Of a DNA stretch of 64,000 bases, positions 24,138-34,436 are shown piece by piece. Made by a program: the position numbers and the translations under genes. How positions within the stretch are numbered: position 1 is the first letter of the stretch; each line of letters opens with the position of its first letter. Under the pieces are notes generated by a model that was not told the DNA's origin, ran no database searches, and saw only the letters and a program-made list of their open reading frames with translations. The stretch is from Coniella vitis (taxonomy: Eukaryota; Ascomycota; Sordariomycetes; Diaporthales; Schizoparmaceae), in contig WUJK01000003.1 of the NCBI GenBank assembly GCA_011317545.1, positions 2,046,001 to 2,110,000 on the forward strand, given 5' to 3'.

Positions 24138-25628
24138 ATGGACAATCCTTACGCGTGGCGGCCGCCAAAGTCAAATTACCTCCCACACAAGAAGATCGAG
24201 GACCACAACGAGCTCGTCGTCCAGGAGTATGAGCCTCTCGGTGGGCCCGAGCAACTCGAAGATGCGGTCTTCCTCAGCAAGTGCCGGCGGGCGGCGCAGA
24301 ACTACAACATTACGAGGCCAAAGGGCCATACCGTGTCGTTCCATGTCAACCCCGAGATGGAAAAATACCACTTTGGACTCACCCATCCCATGAAACCCTG
24401 GCGCTTGACCCTAGCCAAGAGCCTCATCATGTCTTACGGCATGAATTTTGCAATGGACAACTACTTGGCCCGAGCAGCCACGTACGAAGAGCTCAACTCG
24501 TTCCATTCCGAAGACTACCTTGACTTCCTGGCCACCGTCGCCCCAGAACCTGTGCCCCGCGATATCGATAACCCCGGTACCGAGCTCAAGTTCAACCTGG
24601 GTGGCTCGGACTGTCCGCTCTTTGAGGGCCTGTACGACTACTGTTCCATGTCGGCCGGAAGTTCCCTGGATGCTGCGCGAAAGATCTGCTCTGGCCAGTC
24701 CGACATTGCGATAGCCTGGGGTGGCGGCCTGCACCACGCCAAGAAGACGGAGGCGTCGGGCTTTTGCTACATCAACGACATCGTTGTTGCCATATTGCAG
24801 CTCCTTCGATGCTTCCCGCGTGTGCTGTACATTGATATTGACGTTCACCACGGCGACGGTGTGGAAGAAGCGTTCCTGTCGACGGACCGTGTCATGACTG
24901 TGTCTTTTCACAAGTACGACCCGCAAAACTTCTTCCCAGGAACGGGTGCCCTTACCGACAACGGACCGCAAAGCGAACAGAACCCCGGCGCACACCACGC
25001 GCTCAACGTGCCGTTACAGGATGGCATCACGGATGAGCAGTATGGCATGCTCTTTCGCAATGTGATTGGTGAGGTGATTCAGAAATTCAGACCCTCTGCG
25101 ATCGCTCTCCAATGTGGTGCAGATTCCCTCGCGGGTGACCGCCTGGGTAAATTCAACCTACAAGTACAGGGCCACGGACAGTGTGTAGAGTTTTGCAAGG
25201 CACAAAACATCCCCATGATTCTGTTTGGCGGCGGCGGCTACACGCCTCGCAATGTGGCCCGCGCGTGGACCCACGAAACATCCATCGCAATCGATGCAGC
25301 TGACAAGATTGATGCGACCCTACCAATGCATGCGCCCTGGCGCGACCATTTCAGGCAAGACACGCTCTTTCCGACGCTGGAGCAAATTCTCGAAGCCCCC
25401 AAGCCAAATCGCAACACGCCCAAGCGTATCGAAGAGATTAGAATGCACATCAGCGAGCAGCTGCGCTTCGTCAATGCCGCTCCCAGCGTGCAGATGAGCA
25501 CGATACCTCCGGATTTGGGTGCTATTCGGGACGAGGTTGAGGCAAGAATCAAGGAGGAAAGGGCCGAGAGAGACGACGCGCTACGAAAACTACACGAGGA
25601 AGCGGTGGGCATGCCGATGGAATTTTGA
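24138..25628 (+). CDS. HOS2: Class I histone deacetylase, Hos2 type
   Basis: Single exon, 496 aa from the first in-frame ATG (MDNPYAW). The HDAC domain runs from about residue 60 to 365: VSFHVNPEMEKYHFGLTHPMKP, NYLARAATYEELNSFHSEDY, GSDCPLFEGLYDYCSMSAGS. The active-site His pair is in GGGLHHAKK (H199/H200), the zinc ligands in DIDVHHGDG (D235, H237), with a further Asp in QCGADSLAGDRLG and the GGGGYTPRNVARAW loop. Wording and length place it with Hos2/HosA rather than Rpd3. Hos2 is the catalytic subunit of the Set3 complex, removing acetyl groups from H3/H4 in transcribed regions. All catalytic residues are present. A Glu/Arg-rich helix ends the protein. Confidence 0.94.
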   Translation: MDNPYAWRPPKSNYLPHKKIEDHNELVVQEYEPLGGPEQLEDAVFLSKCRRAAQNYNITRPKGHTVSFHVNPEMEKYHFGLTHPMKPWRLTLAKSLIMSYGMNFAMDNYLARAATYEELNSFHSEDYLDFLATVAPEPVPRDIDNPGTELKFNLGGSDCPLFEGLYDYCSMSAGSSLDAARKICSGQSDIAIAWGGGLHHAKKTEASGFCYINDIVVAILQLLRCFPRVLYIDIDVHHGDGVEEAFLSTDRVMTVSFHKYDPQNFFPGTGALTDNGPQSEQNPGAHHALNVPLQDGITDEQYGMLFRNVIGEVIQKFRPSAIALQCGADSLAGDRLGKFNLQVQGHGQCVEFCKAQNIPMILFGGGGYTPRNVARAWTHETSIAIDAADKIDATLPMHAPWRDHFRQDTLFPTLEQILEAPKPNRNTPKRIEEIRMHISEQLRFVNAAPSVQMSTIPPDLGAIRDEVEARIKEERAERDDALRKLHEEAVGMPMEF

Positions 25629-25917
25629 TGAGAGGCGTACTTAATATATTATGTGAATATAATGAGCATTGACAGAGTGTGTCGGTGCGTGCTTTGTGTG
25701 CGCTCTGAGCATCTGGAACTCGTTCCTAGGCCCGGAATTCCTAGCGATGATGATCTGAGAGAAGGAGCATTCGGAGTTCCGTTCCTGCTAATCGTGTTGG
25801 GAGCCTACAAAAGACGAAGCAGCAATGCCTTCGAGTACCTTCCTCACCATGTGTCACCACTCTCGCACTCAACAGTCTCTCTGCTCCCGCAACCACTTGA
25901 CATAACTCTTTGTTGTG

Positions 25918-25952
<35 letters not shown>

Positions 25953-26110
25953 ACGTTCGCCTCATCTCAAGCTTCATGTTATTTTGATTGTTCCCGTCCA
26001 CTCATTTCCCTGATCCCTTTGTTCTGAATCTATGCCAACGCGCATTGTAATATCGTCCTTCACCATCCTCAATTATCTTGCCTCACAGAGTAACCATCTT
26101 TACTGCTAAC
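25629..26110. other. Intergenic, HOS2 3' region and RBR-gene leader
   Basis: No gene was seen. The region contains A29 at 25920-25948. Confidence 0.5.
25920..25948 (+). repeat. A29 homopolymer tract
   Basis: Twenty-nine consecutive A between HOS2 and the RBR gene. No target-site duplication or recognisable retroposon body was found on its 5' side. Confidence 0.8.
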
Positions 26111-27473
26111 ATGGCTTCTAAACAGCAGTCGCGCGTTTGCCCGTCTTGCACAGAGCATCTCCCCGAGAGCAGTTTCCCCGCTACAGGCGGAGAAGCCTGC
26201 AACTGCAGATCCATCCAATGCACCATGTGTTAGAGGCAGTGGATCAATCTCATGTTCGATGTCAAGGGGCCCTCGCAGATTGGCTGCGTCGGTCAGGACT
26301 GCTCCTGCGTCCTCGGGTATTGGGACCTTCGCCAGCTTCTTGACCAGGAATCGTTTGCCCGGTAAGAGTACTTCGCCATCTCTACAAGTCAATCAATATA
26401 TAGTTAACTTTGGCTCGCCTTGCAAATTGCAGATATGAACGCCTCCTGCTGTGTCAAACACTCTCGCGAGACGAAAAGTTTCGGTGGTGTCTGAACCCAC
26501 ACTGTGGCTCTGGACAATTCTTTGAGACGAGCAGCGTTGACAAGGCCAAGGAATGCAACAGCTTCCAATGTCACCACTGCAAGGCTGTCAATTGCCTCAG
26601 GCATGAGCGCATACACGATGACGGGACTTGTGGTCTTTTTGAGAGCAGTACAGATGCTTGTAACATATTAGAAGCCGAGAAGCACTGTCAACGGACAATT
26701 GCAAAGACCACCAAGATCTGTCCTGGTTGCAGTAAGCGGTTTGAACGTGCAGGCGGCTGTCTGCACATGGTCTGTAAGTACTTGGCCGCTTGAACAAGAA
26801 TCACCTTGCCATTGTCTTGTTCTGATATTGTTCGCACTCGGCAGGTGAATGTGGCCAGCACTTTTGCTACATGTGCTTGACCAAATATACGACGCTCACA
26901 GAGGCCATCATCTTCGACGGCGCCAAAGTGCCCAAGGGCTTCAATATGTCTGGGGAAACGGTGATGCCTCGTCACGGTAGCCAATGCCCTCTCTTTGGCG
27001 AGGCGTCCGTCAAGTTTCCCGACATACAGCATCTCACGGAAGCCTTTGTTGATGCATATGTTCGTGAGATCGAGACGAGGTTGGCAAATCAAGCGCCTCA
27101 TCTCGAGCTGCAGCCAGGTTATATCGAAGCGCTCCCCCACGTCATCTTTGACCGGATTTCATCCATCACTCAGCCTGAAATGCAATTCCCCCAACTAGCA
27201 AGGGACTTGTCACTGGCAATCGAAAAGTCTCTTGAGCAACTTCCACCGACACAGCGACCGGTGTTGGAACAAGGAACTTGCTTGGATCCAGCACTGGTTG
27301 TGAACGACAGTAGTTCCGCTAGTTCGATAGGATACTCATCAAAACGAGGGATGGTCAAGATTCTGCAGGGTGTCGAACGAACTCTTGGTGGTATTACGCA
27401 CGCTCTAGAAGTTGTTGAGCGATGCTTAAGAAGTCATCGTTTTGGAGCAGCAATACACAACCTCATTCGGTAA
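26111..27473 (+). pseudogene. RBR (RING-IBR-RING) E3 ubiquitin ligase with in-frame TAG at codon 41
   Basis: Three exons fit well: 26111-26361, 26433-26773, 26845-27473 (GTAAGA and GTAAGT donors, AG acceptors, phases kept), 407 codons. Codon 41 is TAG (26231-26233), inside RING1 right after CTMC; the frame stays open on both sides and reads RQWINLMFDV after it. Domains: RING1 (about 10-70, CPSCTEHLPESSFP...), IBR (about 100-150, WCLNPHCGSGQ...FQCHHC), RING2/Rcat (about 180-220, CPGC...GGCLHMVCECGQHFCYMC). The expected catalytic Cys is C193, intact. Relatives pass ubiquitin from E2 to that Cys, then to substrate. Options: recent nonsense mutation, sequencing error, readthrough, or translation from the ATG at 26252 giving an N-truncated protein of 359 aa. 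The 3' half is a poorly conserved tail. Strong splice sites and open frame suggest any inactivation is recent. Confidence 0.65.
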
Positions 27474-28021
27474 TGGGTGACAGGTGTATTCAAAGTCACT
27501 TTGCAGCGTTGAGGACGAGTTGGGCACTGAATTTCCAAGGTCAAAGCAGTACATTCTGTGTTATTAGATAATAGCGGTCGAGGTTTCATAGCCATAATCA
27601 TACAATTCAAAACAGCGCTGAAAGCAACGTATGAAAGCAATGTATGAACGTGTCAACCCTTCTTGCGCTTTCGAGGAATTATCAAAAGTCGAAGAATCCA
27701 ATGCAAGATTCCCAAAGCCTTGACCGCGCACACTAGAGGTGAACAAAAATAAATAACTGAGAAAATGACGGCTTCCAAACACATGGCCAAGCACAAGGAA
27801 AGACGTTATCCAAAACTCCACGGCCCCCAAAATCGCCCCTATATCTCACTTATTCCGCATCCTGTGAAGAATGAATTGTAAAACAAGATGTCAACGAAAT
27901 GAACAGTTCAACCAGACACAGTCTTCCAAGTATTGTATCCACAAAATACCACATTTCATACACATTCCCTCTCTTTTCTGTCCCCCGTCATCTCAACATG
28001 GCAAATGGATCAATGAAAAGA
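27474..28021. other. Intergenic, convergent 3' regions
   Basis: A/T-rich spacer between the RBR gene (+) and the PhoD-like gene (-). No gene was seen. Confidence 0.5.
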
Positions 28022-31000
28022 TCAATGCCCAAACTCCAAATGCGGCACAATGACAGGCCCATACTTGGTCGGTGTCGGCATATGCCCATCCCCTTGCACG
28101 ACAAAATCTACCGCAAGACTCAACTTGCTCAAACCATTCAACGACCCACCGGCGCCGCCACTACCGCTTCCGCCACTCGCAATACTGTGCGCATATGTAC
28201 TACCCGCGACAGTCGTACCGCCCCCGTTCAACTGATCAGGGTCGTAGACGACACATGCGGCATAGTTGCGGCGGCCCATGAGTTTCTTCATTTCGCGCGT
28301 GGCGCCCGAGGCATCCGTGTGGAAAATTTCCATCATGTCTTCTTTGGTGTCTGAGACTTCGTGTGTAGACTTGTGGCCGTTGAGGGGAACATATAAGAGG
28401 CGATTGTTGTGTAACATCTTGAGAATGTAGTTGCCGGCTGGGGCGGCAACAATGGGCGATGTGATGATTTGGTACATGGTTTTGTGGTCTGAGGGGTGTG
28501 AAGGGTCGTGGACGAGGCCAGCGCCGGCACAGTTGACGTCTGATTTTTGGTTGCGGTTAGTATTTATAGTTTGCAACTTATAGTTTTGTTGTTTTGCTGA
28601 AAGCATGGTGAAGGAGAGAAGAAAAGTTGCGTACCCCCTGACAAGAATGTCATACGTATGCCCTTTTGTTGCGAGATGCCTTGCAAGGTCCGGATCAAGT
28701 ACGTCCTCTCCAGATCCTTAGACTCGTGTGTCCAGAGATCCTTGAGCTCCTCGGCAATATCAAAGTCGCCAAATTGGTTCAACACATTGCCCATGAGACC
28801 CGACTTGCCCACCGCCTTCTTGACCTGTGAAAAGCCTTGCTGTACAACCTCTTTGCCGCCTATGATTCCTGCTACTGATGAGGTCGCCTTGCCCAAGAGA
28901 TTGTAGGTCGTGTTGACAGCCTTCTTGCCCGTAGCAAATGTGTTGGCAAGCGTCTCTACCGTGTCAAGGCGTGGGTAAATGACTGGGACTGAAAGCATCC
29001 ATATGCAATGCTGTACAGATGGTGGCAGCATGGCTACCTTGGGGAAGATGCCTTGGTAGGTGGGGCCAGCCATTACACGATGCTGGTTCCTCTCGGACCG
29101 CAAATCCGGACCGACGACGACAACAGAAGGACCGAGATACTTTACAAAATGCCAGCCAGTTCCTGTGATGGTGAAGAGATCCATGTCTGTGTTGACGTTG
29201 CGCAACATCTCGACAGTCGTGTGATGTTGAAAGAGCAGGTACATCTCAATCGCTATACGGCCAATGTTCTTGAAAATGGCCGACTGTTGCATATAATCGG
29301 GATACGAGCCGAAACCGTCAAATCTGAGTTCCCAGCCAGTCAGCAAATCCATCCATAGCTCGAAAAACGAACAAAGCCTTGTTCACTCACATATCATGAT
29401 CATTGATTTGCAATATGTGAGGAATCTGCGCAAAGGCCTCACGAAGGAAGGGCTGGTCAAAGTGGCTTGTGTAGTAATGAAAGTAGGCATGTGACACATC
29501 TTCCTCATGGCGTGCTGTCCACTGTGTATTCTTTCGGTTCTCTCTGCCTTGCATAGACAGCCATTGCCTCAATAAAGGCACTTCCCTCCAGAGCCGGTCG
29601 CCGTATATCTGACCGCCCAAGCCCAGTTGTGCGTGGAAGCCCCCACACTCAACATTCTTTTGTAATACGTCTTTCCACATGAGGCCCGCATTTCCGACTT
29701 TGGCGCGGTCGTTTTGTGAGGTGCTCACAGAAAAGTCGTTACCGGAATGCGCTATGAAGCGCCATCCATTCTCATAGCGGCCTGCAACGACAAATTCATA
29801 TCTGGTGCAGCCCAAATGCGACGTTACGGCATATGTCCACCGCTCTGTACCACCGTCTCCCATCCTGAGGTCCATACTGTACTTGTAGAACGTCCATCTC
29901 TGATGCGTATAAATTGCCTGCGGTATAAGCTGTCGTGGGTTGGGAGATAGGTCGACACTCAAGTGGATGTGGATGGTTGGAGGCTGCGGCGCATCTGTCA
30001 CAATCATGATACTGCCCAACCAAAGTCCCTTCTCAACGTCCATATTGGCATAACGAAGATAGGGCCCAAAATATACGCCGTTGGTAGGCGTAACTCTGTA
30101 CATGTCGACACCAGCACTGGGTGGTGGCCCGGTGAAACCGGCTGCGGAAGGTGTGGCGGTGGCAACGCTCATGATGCTTTCGGCGTACCCAGGTGTGGAG
30201 GGAGGGTAGAGGGGCGAAGCGAGGGATTGTTTGCCAGTCAAGAAGGGGGATGCCAGTGGGTTTCCGTAGGTTGAACCAACAGGAGATAGTGGTGTTGCTT
30301 CGTGCTGCATAGGCGTAGGGCCCTTGGGGAATTCCCACTGGGTAGCTTGTGTGGCTAGATGTATGTAGTAATATTGACCAGAGTTCTGGTCGAGATGGGC
30401 AATCCAGCCCTCTGGTAGTGGAGGTGGGGACTGAGCCTGGCTAAGCACAGAGGGCGTATGTTGTAGTACTGGGTGGCCATTGAGTCTGGGGTCATTTGCA
30501 AATGCTGGATGAATGGCATTATGTGGCCCAAGACCCGGCGAAGAGAGTCCCAGTCCAGCAGTGGTTATGGCCGCGATCGCTGGCTTCTTTGAGTTGGGAT
30601 CTGCGCTACTATTCGAAGATGGGCCTGCGACAGCAGACTGCTGTTGTACAGGTGTAGAACTGGCGCTGTGTTGAGCCGCAGCCGCAGCTGCTGCAGCCGG
30701 GGCGCCTGTTGTAGAAGGGCCCGGAGCCGAGACCGAAGCAGCGGCAGGTCGTTGCTTTTCTCTCGGATAGCCTGAAGACCCATCGCCATTCACGGTGGTA
30801 TACGCAGGAGGAGGCGTTGAGGCCTGCATGCGCTGGAAGTCTTGCTCCAGGACACTGACCTGCAGAGCCGAATCGCGATTCGACACCGTCGGTCGAGACG
30901 ATGTCTGGACACTGCTGGGGCCCGGACTGGCCAGAGGAGCAGCGCCCTGATAGACGGTAGGAGGAGAGTGGGTCCTTCCGTCATCAGTGGGTGTCCATGG

Positions 31001-31957
31001 CCGTGAAGGCTGTGGCTGCTGCGGCGGCTGACCGCCATAGTGAGCCAAGCGTTGCGATGCTGCAGCACTTTGCGCCTGCAGGCTCGTCAAGGTTGCTGTT
31101 CCCGAGATACCAGCAGCCGCGTAACGTGCTTCGATACCGCCACCAGGTGTGACTCCAGGCTCGACAATTGGTGTCTCTGGAGGAGGCGGCGAGCCCCTGC
31201 TAGCCCTCGTTGTAGAGTTGGAAGCAGTAGAAGGGAAGCGATTCACATTTTCATTTACTGCGAGGCTGGCTGGCTCAGGTGGTGGGCGATAATGCGCAGT
31301 CATACCATTTGCGCCTGAGCTTGATGAGGTTGCACCAGCGGGTGGAGGATAGTAGGACTTGTTCTGGTAGGTCGTAGAGACCTTTTGCTGCTGCTGCTGC
31401 TGCTGCTGCTTTTGCAATGGCTTGGCAAACAGCTCATCTCTGTCGACATTCGGGCTCGTAGGGCTGACAATAGGCTTCGGCGCTGTACCTCTCCTCTCAG
31501 CAAGACCAGGGCGAGGGCTATCGACAGGGCTCATGTTCAGGCGAGGGGAGGTGTCATTGTAGCCGCCCGACGCGGAGCTTGCTGGACTGCCGGTGCGGTA
31601 AATCCTGGCCGAGGTGTTCGAAGACTTGCGGCTGTCTCCGGTGTAGGCGGGGCGGACGGCGGGCGCAGAGGGGACACGGTAGTCATCTTCGTCGGGGTAC
31701 GGCAAAACGGCGGCGGAACTGGATGCGCCAGGCGGAAGCGGGAAGGCAAGTTTAGACGAGGACGAGGACGCCGCGGCGGCGGCGGAAGAAGAAGAAGAAG
31801 CCGGCACGGGGTACGAGTACTGTGATCGGCTGGAAGGCGGTGGACTTTGCGGCTTGAATATCCTCAGAGGTTCGATGGTCGGGCTGTCATCCTCTCTCTG
31901 AGCTGGCCGGCTCATGAAGAGCTCCTCTTCAGAAATACCCCGCGTCCTGTCGGCCAT
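28022..31957 (-). CDS. WW-domain protein with C-terminal PhoD-like phosphatase domain
   Basis: Three exons, 31957-29391, 29323-28635, 28539-28022; introns of 67 and 95 nt (GTGAGT, GTACGC donors). The joins restore DHDIFDGFGSYPD and FLSGDVNCAG and give 1257 aa. Start: the ATG at 31957 (MADRTRGISEEEL); upstream frame has no ATG. Residues 1-510 are disordered, Ser/Pro/Gln/Ala-rich, with Q8 from a CAG run (about 31383-31412). A WW domain lies at about 515-545 (LPEGWIAHLDQNSGQYYYIH), with its second signature Trp in ATQWEF. Residues about 620-1257 form the PhoD-like metallophosphatase region: QIYGDRLWREVP, NDHDIFDGFGSYPD, FLSGDVNC. Bacterial PhoD members hydrolyse phosphodiesters; fungal substrates are unknown. 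The WW domain suggests recruitment by a proline motif partner. Several His/Asp of the PhoD site are visible, so the enzyme may be active. Confidence 0.88.
31383..31412 (-). repeat. CAG/CTG microsatellite encoding polyglutamine
   Basis: A CTG run on the + strand codes about eight Gln in the disordered N-terminal part of the WW/PhoD protein. Length polymorphism between strains would be expected. Confidence 0.8.
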
Positions 31958-33796
31958 GGTGACCGGCGTGTCGTGGCCAGCGCGCACACAGCAGGGTCGA
32001 GCTCAAATACTGCTCTTGGCGTCGTATCGCACAGGCTGCGATAGGGCTCTGGAGGGCTGCTTCGTCGGGGCCGACGCTGCTATCCTGCTTGTGTTATGTC
32101 TTGCTCGGGTTGCGTCTCTGATGTTTCGCGCAGATGCTGGCGGAAAAGAGCGACGTCAGAGCAAAGAGGCCGCAGATGCGGTCGACCTGCAGGGCTCTGG
32201 AGAAGTGTCGGTTTGGGGTGCTGAAGCCAGTGGTGGGCTGAGCATACAATATGAGCAAATAGTCAAGAAGGAAAGTAGTCGGGAGGCAGCAGCAAGTAGG
32301 AGGGGAGAAAAGACAGCCAGGGGAAAGGCGGCCAACCAGCCAAGCGCCGTGAGCAACGCGACTGGGGACCAAGCGGAGGAAGAGTACGTAGTATGCGCAA
32401 TCAACTTTTAGATGGGGCCCAGCCAGTCACAAGCCAAGCAGAGCCAAACGGTGGGTGCAGATAAAGCCTGACAGCAGCTTCTATCACGCGGTCGCACGCA
32501 GGCGCATGCAGGATAATACAGCGACTCACTTAGGGCCAGGGACAGCCCAACGCCTCGACGCCCAGGGTGGGCCCGCCAAGGTACTGAACGCACTTGCCAT
32601 ATCGGCCAAGGAAAGGGGAGCGCAACAGCAAGAGCAGGTACGTTGCGTTGCGTTGCGTGGAAGCAGGACTACAAGCTTTCGTTCCTGCCCAGCGGCGCAA
32701 CTTACGGAAGGAGGGGTCGAGTTCCCTCGCATCGCCTTTGCCTTGCCCCCGCATACAGGGGGGCCCCGCTCTGCGACCATAGCGGGCCTTCCCGATGATT
32801 GGTGCAGGCCACCGGGCGCTTATATGCTGGGCAGCTCTGCCGTAGCAAATGAAAAGTGCCAGGAGGGCCAAGCGCCCAACGTAACCGCTGTCGTTCCCGT
32901 GGTGATGCCCTGTCAAGATCCCGAATTGACCGGGTTCAAGCCTTGAAAAAGTCGGGTAGCAAATGTGCGTAGACTTTCAAGCAGCAATTGGCAAGCGGTG
33001 TTCTGTACTATGTACTAGTTGCCCATTGTCTTGCAGACTTTGGCAATATTCGTTATGCTCTCCAGAAATAGCTACCCCGATACCATGTAGGTGCAAGGGC
33101 GGATGCAGTGTGAATGGACTCTTGGCGACTCTACCTGATATGGACTTGAATACTTTAAGAAGCACCTTTTCCCTGCCCCCTGCTCTCCTGCCGAGTCGTC
33201 ACAGCGATAGCCTCATGCACCAGCGACGGCAACTGAACACCCGCACAACGACAAGAATAGCATCTTGCTGTTCTCCCAAGCGAGTTACCGTCCTCCAACC
33301 TCCAAAACGCTCTTGTTCTAGGCTGATTTGCCACCAATAAAACAAGCGTTGCGAAAACCCAGCCACCATATCGGCCGGGTAAAAGATTTGGTGGGCAGTG
33401 AAGCAATCAAGTGTATTTTAGAGGTACGTATCATTTGGGATGATCTCGCTAGGCTACTATGTACATGCAGGTCGTTTAAAGAGAGGAATTACCAGGTAGG
33501 GTCGGCAAAGGCCTCATTCCTTCTTTAAGCGTTGAGGATTCGGCCGAGTGGGGCTTTTGTCTGTTCCGGATCGGCGCAGGCCCTTCCCCCCCGGGTGCCG
33601 TCTGCTGTGAGTTGAGGCGCGGCATCACGGCGAACCCCGCTCCGCTTTCCGGAATGCTTACATAGTATTCGTCATTAGAACAACTACCTGTGCAAAGCGG
33701 CCAACCACACCACCGAACTTGAGACTATGGGTTTCGTTGTAACAAGGACAGAATAAGGCGCTACCGCAGTGCAGTCAGAGCTAGCAATGTCTGGTT

Positions 33797-33832
<36 letters not shown>

Positions 33833-34436
33833 CCATGGATCTAATCTTATCCTGGCGATATGATACTACGTACGTATCATGAGTTCTGTGTAATAGAGTT
33901 GGCTTGGTTGAAGATGCAAACCCTTCATCTAGACTCGTGTGCTCAGCAAATCCATCTGAACAGGCAAGAGCAACCACAACATAGGCAACCGGAACAGCAG
34001 ACCAGATGGTGAGGCATCATGACGAATTGGCTAATCAGGGCTGGTTCGGGCTGGTCCACCAGCAAAACCCCGCCCCCACTTATTACGTCTCTGTATGTCC
34101 TAGTCCGGCCACAGCCCCCGTCAGTTGACCACGGCAGCCAAGCTCTGGTGCACTGGGGATTTGTGCCCATGATTCTTCCTTCTCGGAGAAGTCGATGGAG
34201 GGGCTCGTTGGCGAATATCTGATCTGCATATGCTGGGCAAAGGGCGGGCGTTGGTGAGGGAATCAAGATCTGTTTCCCCTCCCTCAAGTACAAGAACTCC
34301 TGTCGACGGCCTTATCTTGTTATTTTACCATCTCTTGGGTGACGCTTCGCGTTTCTTCTTCCTCTTTCTCGTCCTTCTTGCACCTTGCCTACCTAGGCAG
34401 TGAGCAGGCCGCGAAACACAGAAAGATCCTCGCGTC
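31958..34436. other. Divergent intergenic region
   Basis: These 2.5 kb lie between the WW/PhoD gene (-) and the MFS gene (+). The PhoD side has a purine-rich + strand (CT-rich leader of the minus gene). No frame with homology was seen. TACTATGTA-type elements occur at 33006, 33454 and 33659, and A29 at 33803-33831. Confidence 0.45.
33803..33831 (+). repeat. A29 homopolymer tract
   Basis: Twenty-nine A follow TTTATATT in non-coding DNA; no retroelement body was recognised upstream. Confidence 0.8.

Noticed and set aside
32455..32946. 163-codon plus-strand frame upstream of the MFS gene
   Set aside because: First residue is not necessarily the gene start, composition is arbitrary, and no domain is visible.
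33943..34293. 116-codon minus-strand frame rich in Cys before the MFS gene
   Set aside because: No motif spacing of a zinc or secreted cysteine protein; likely promoter DNA.
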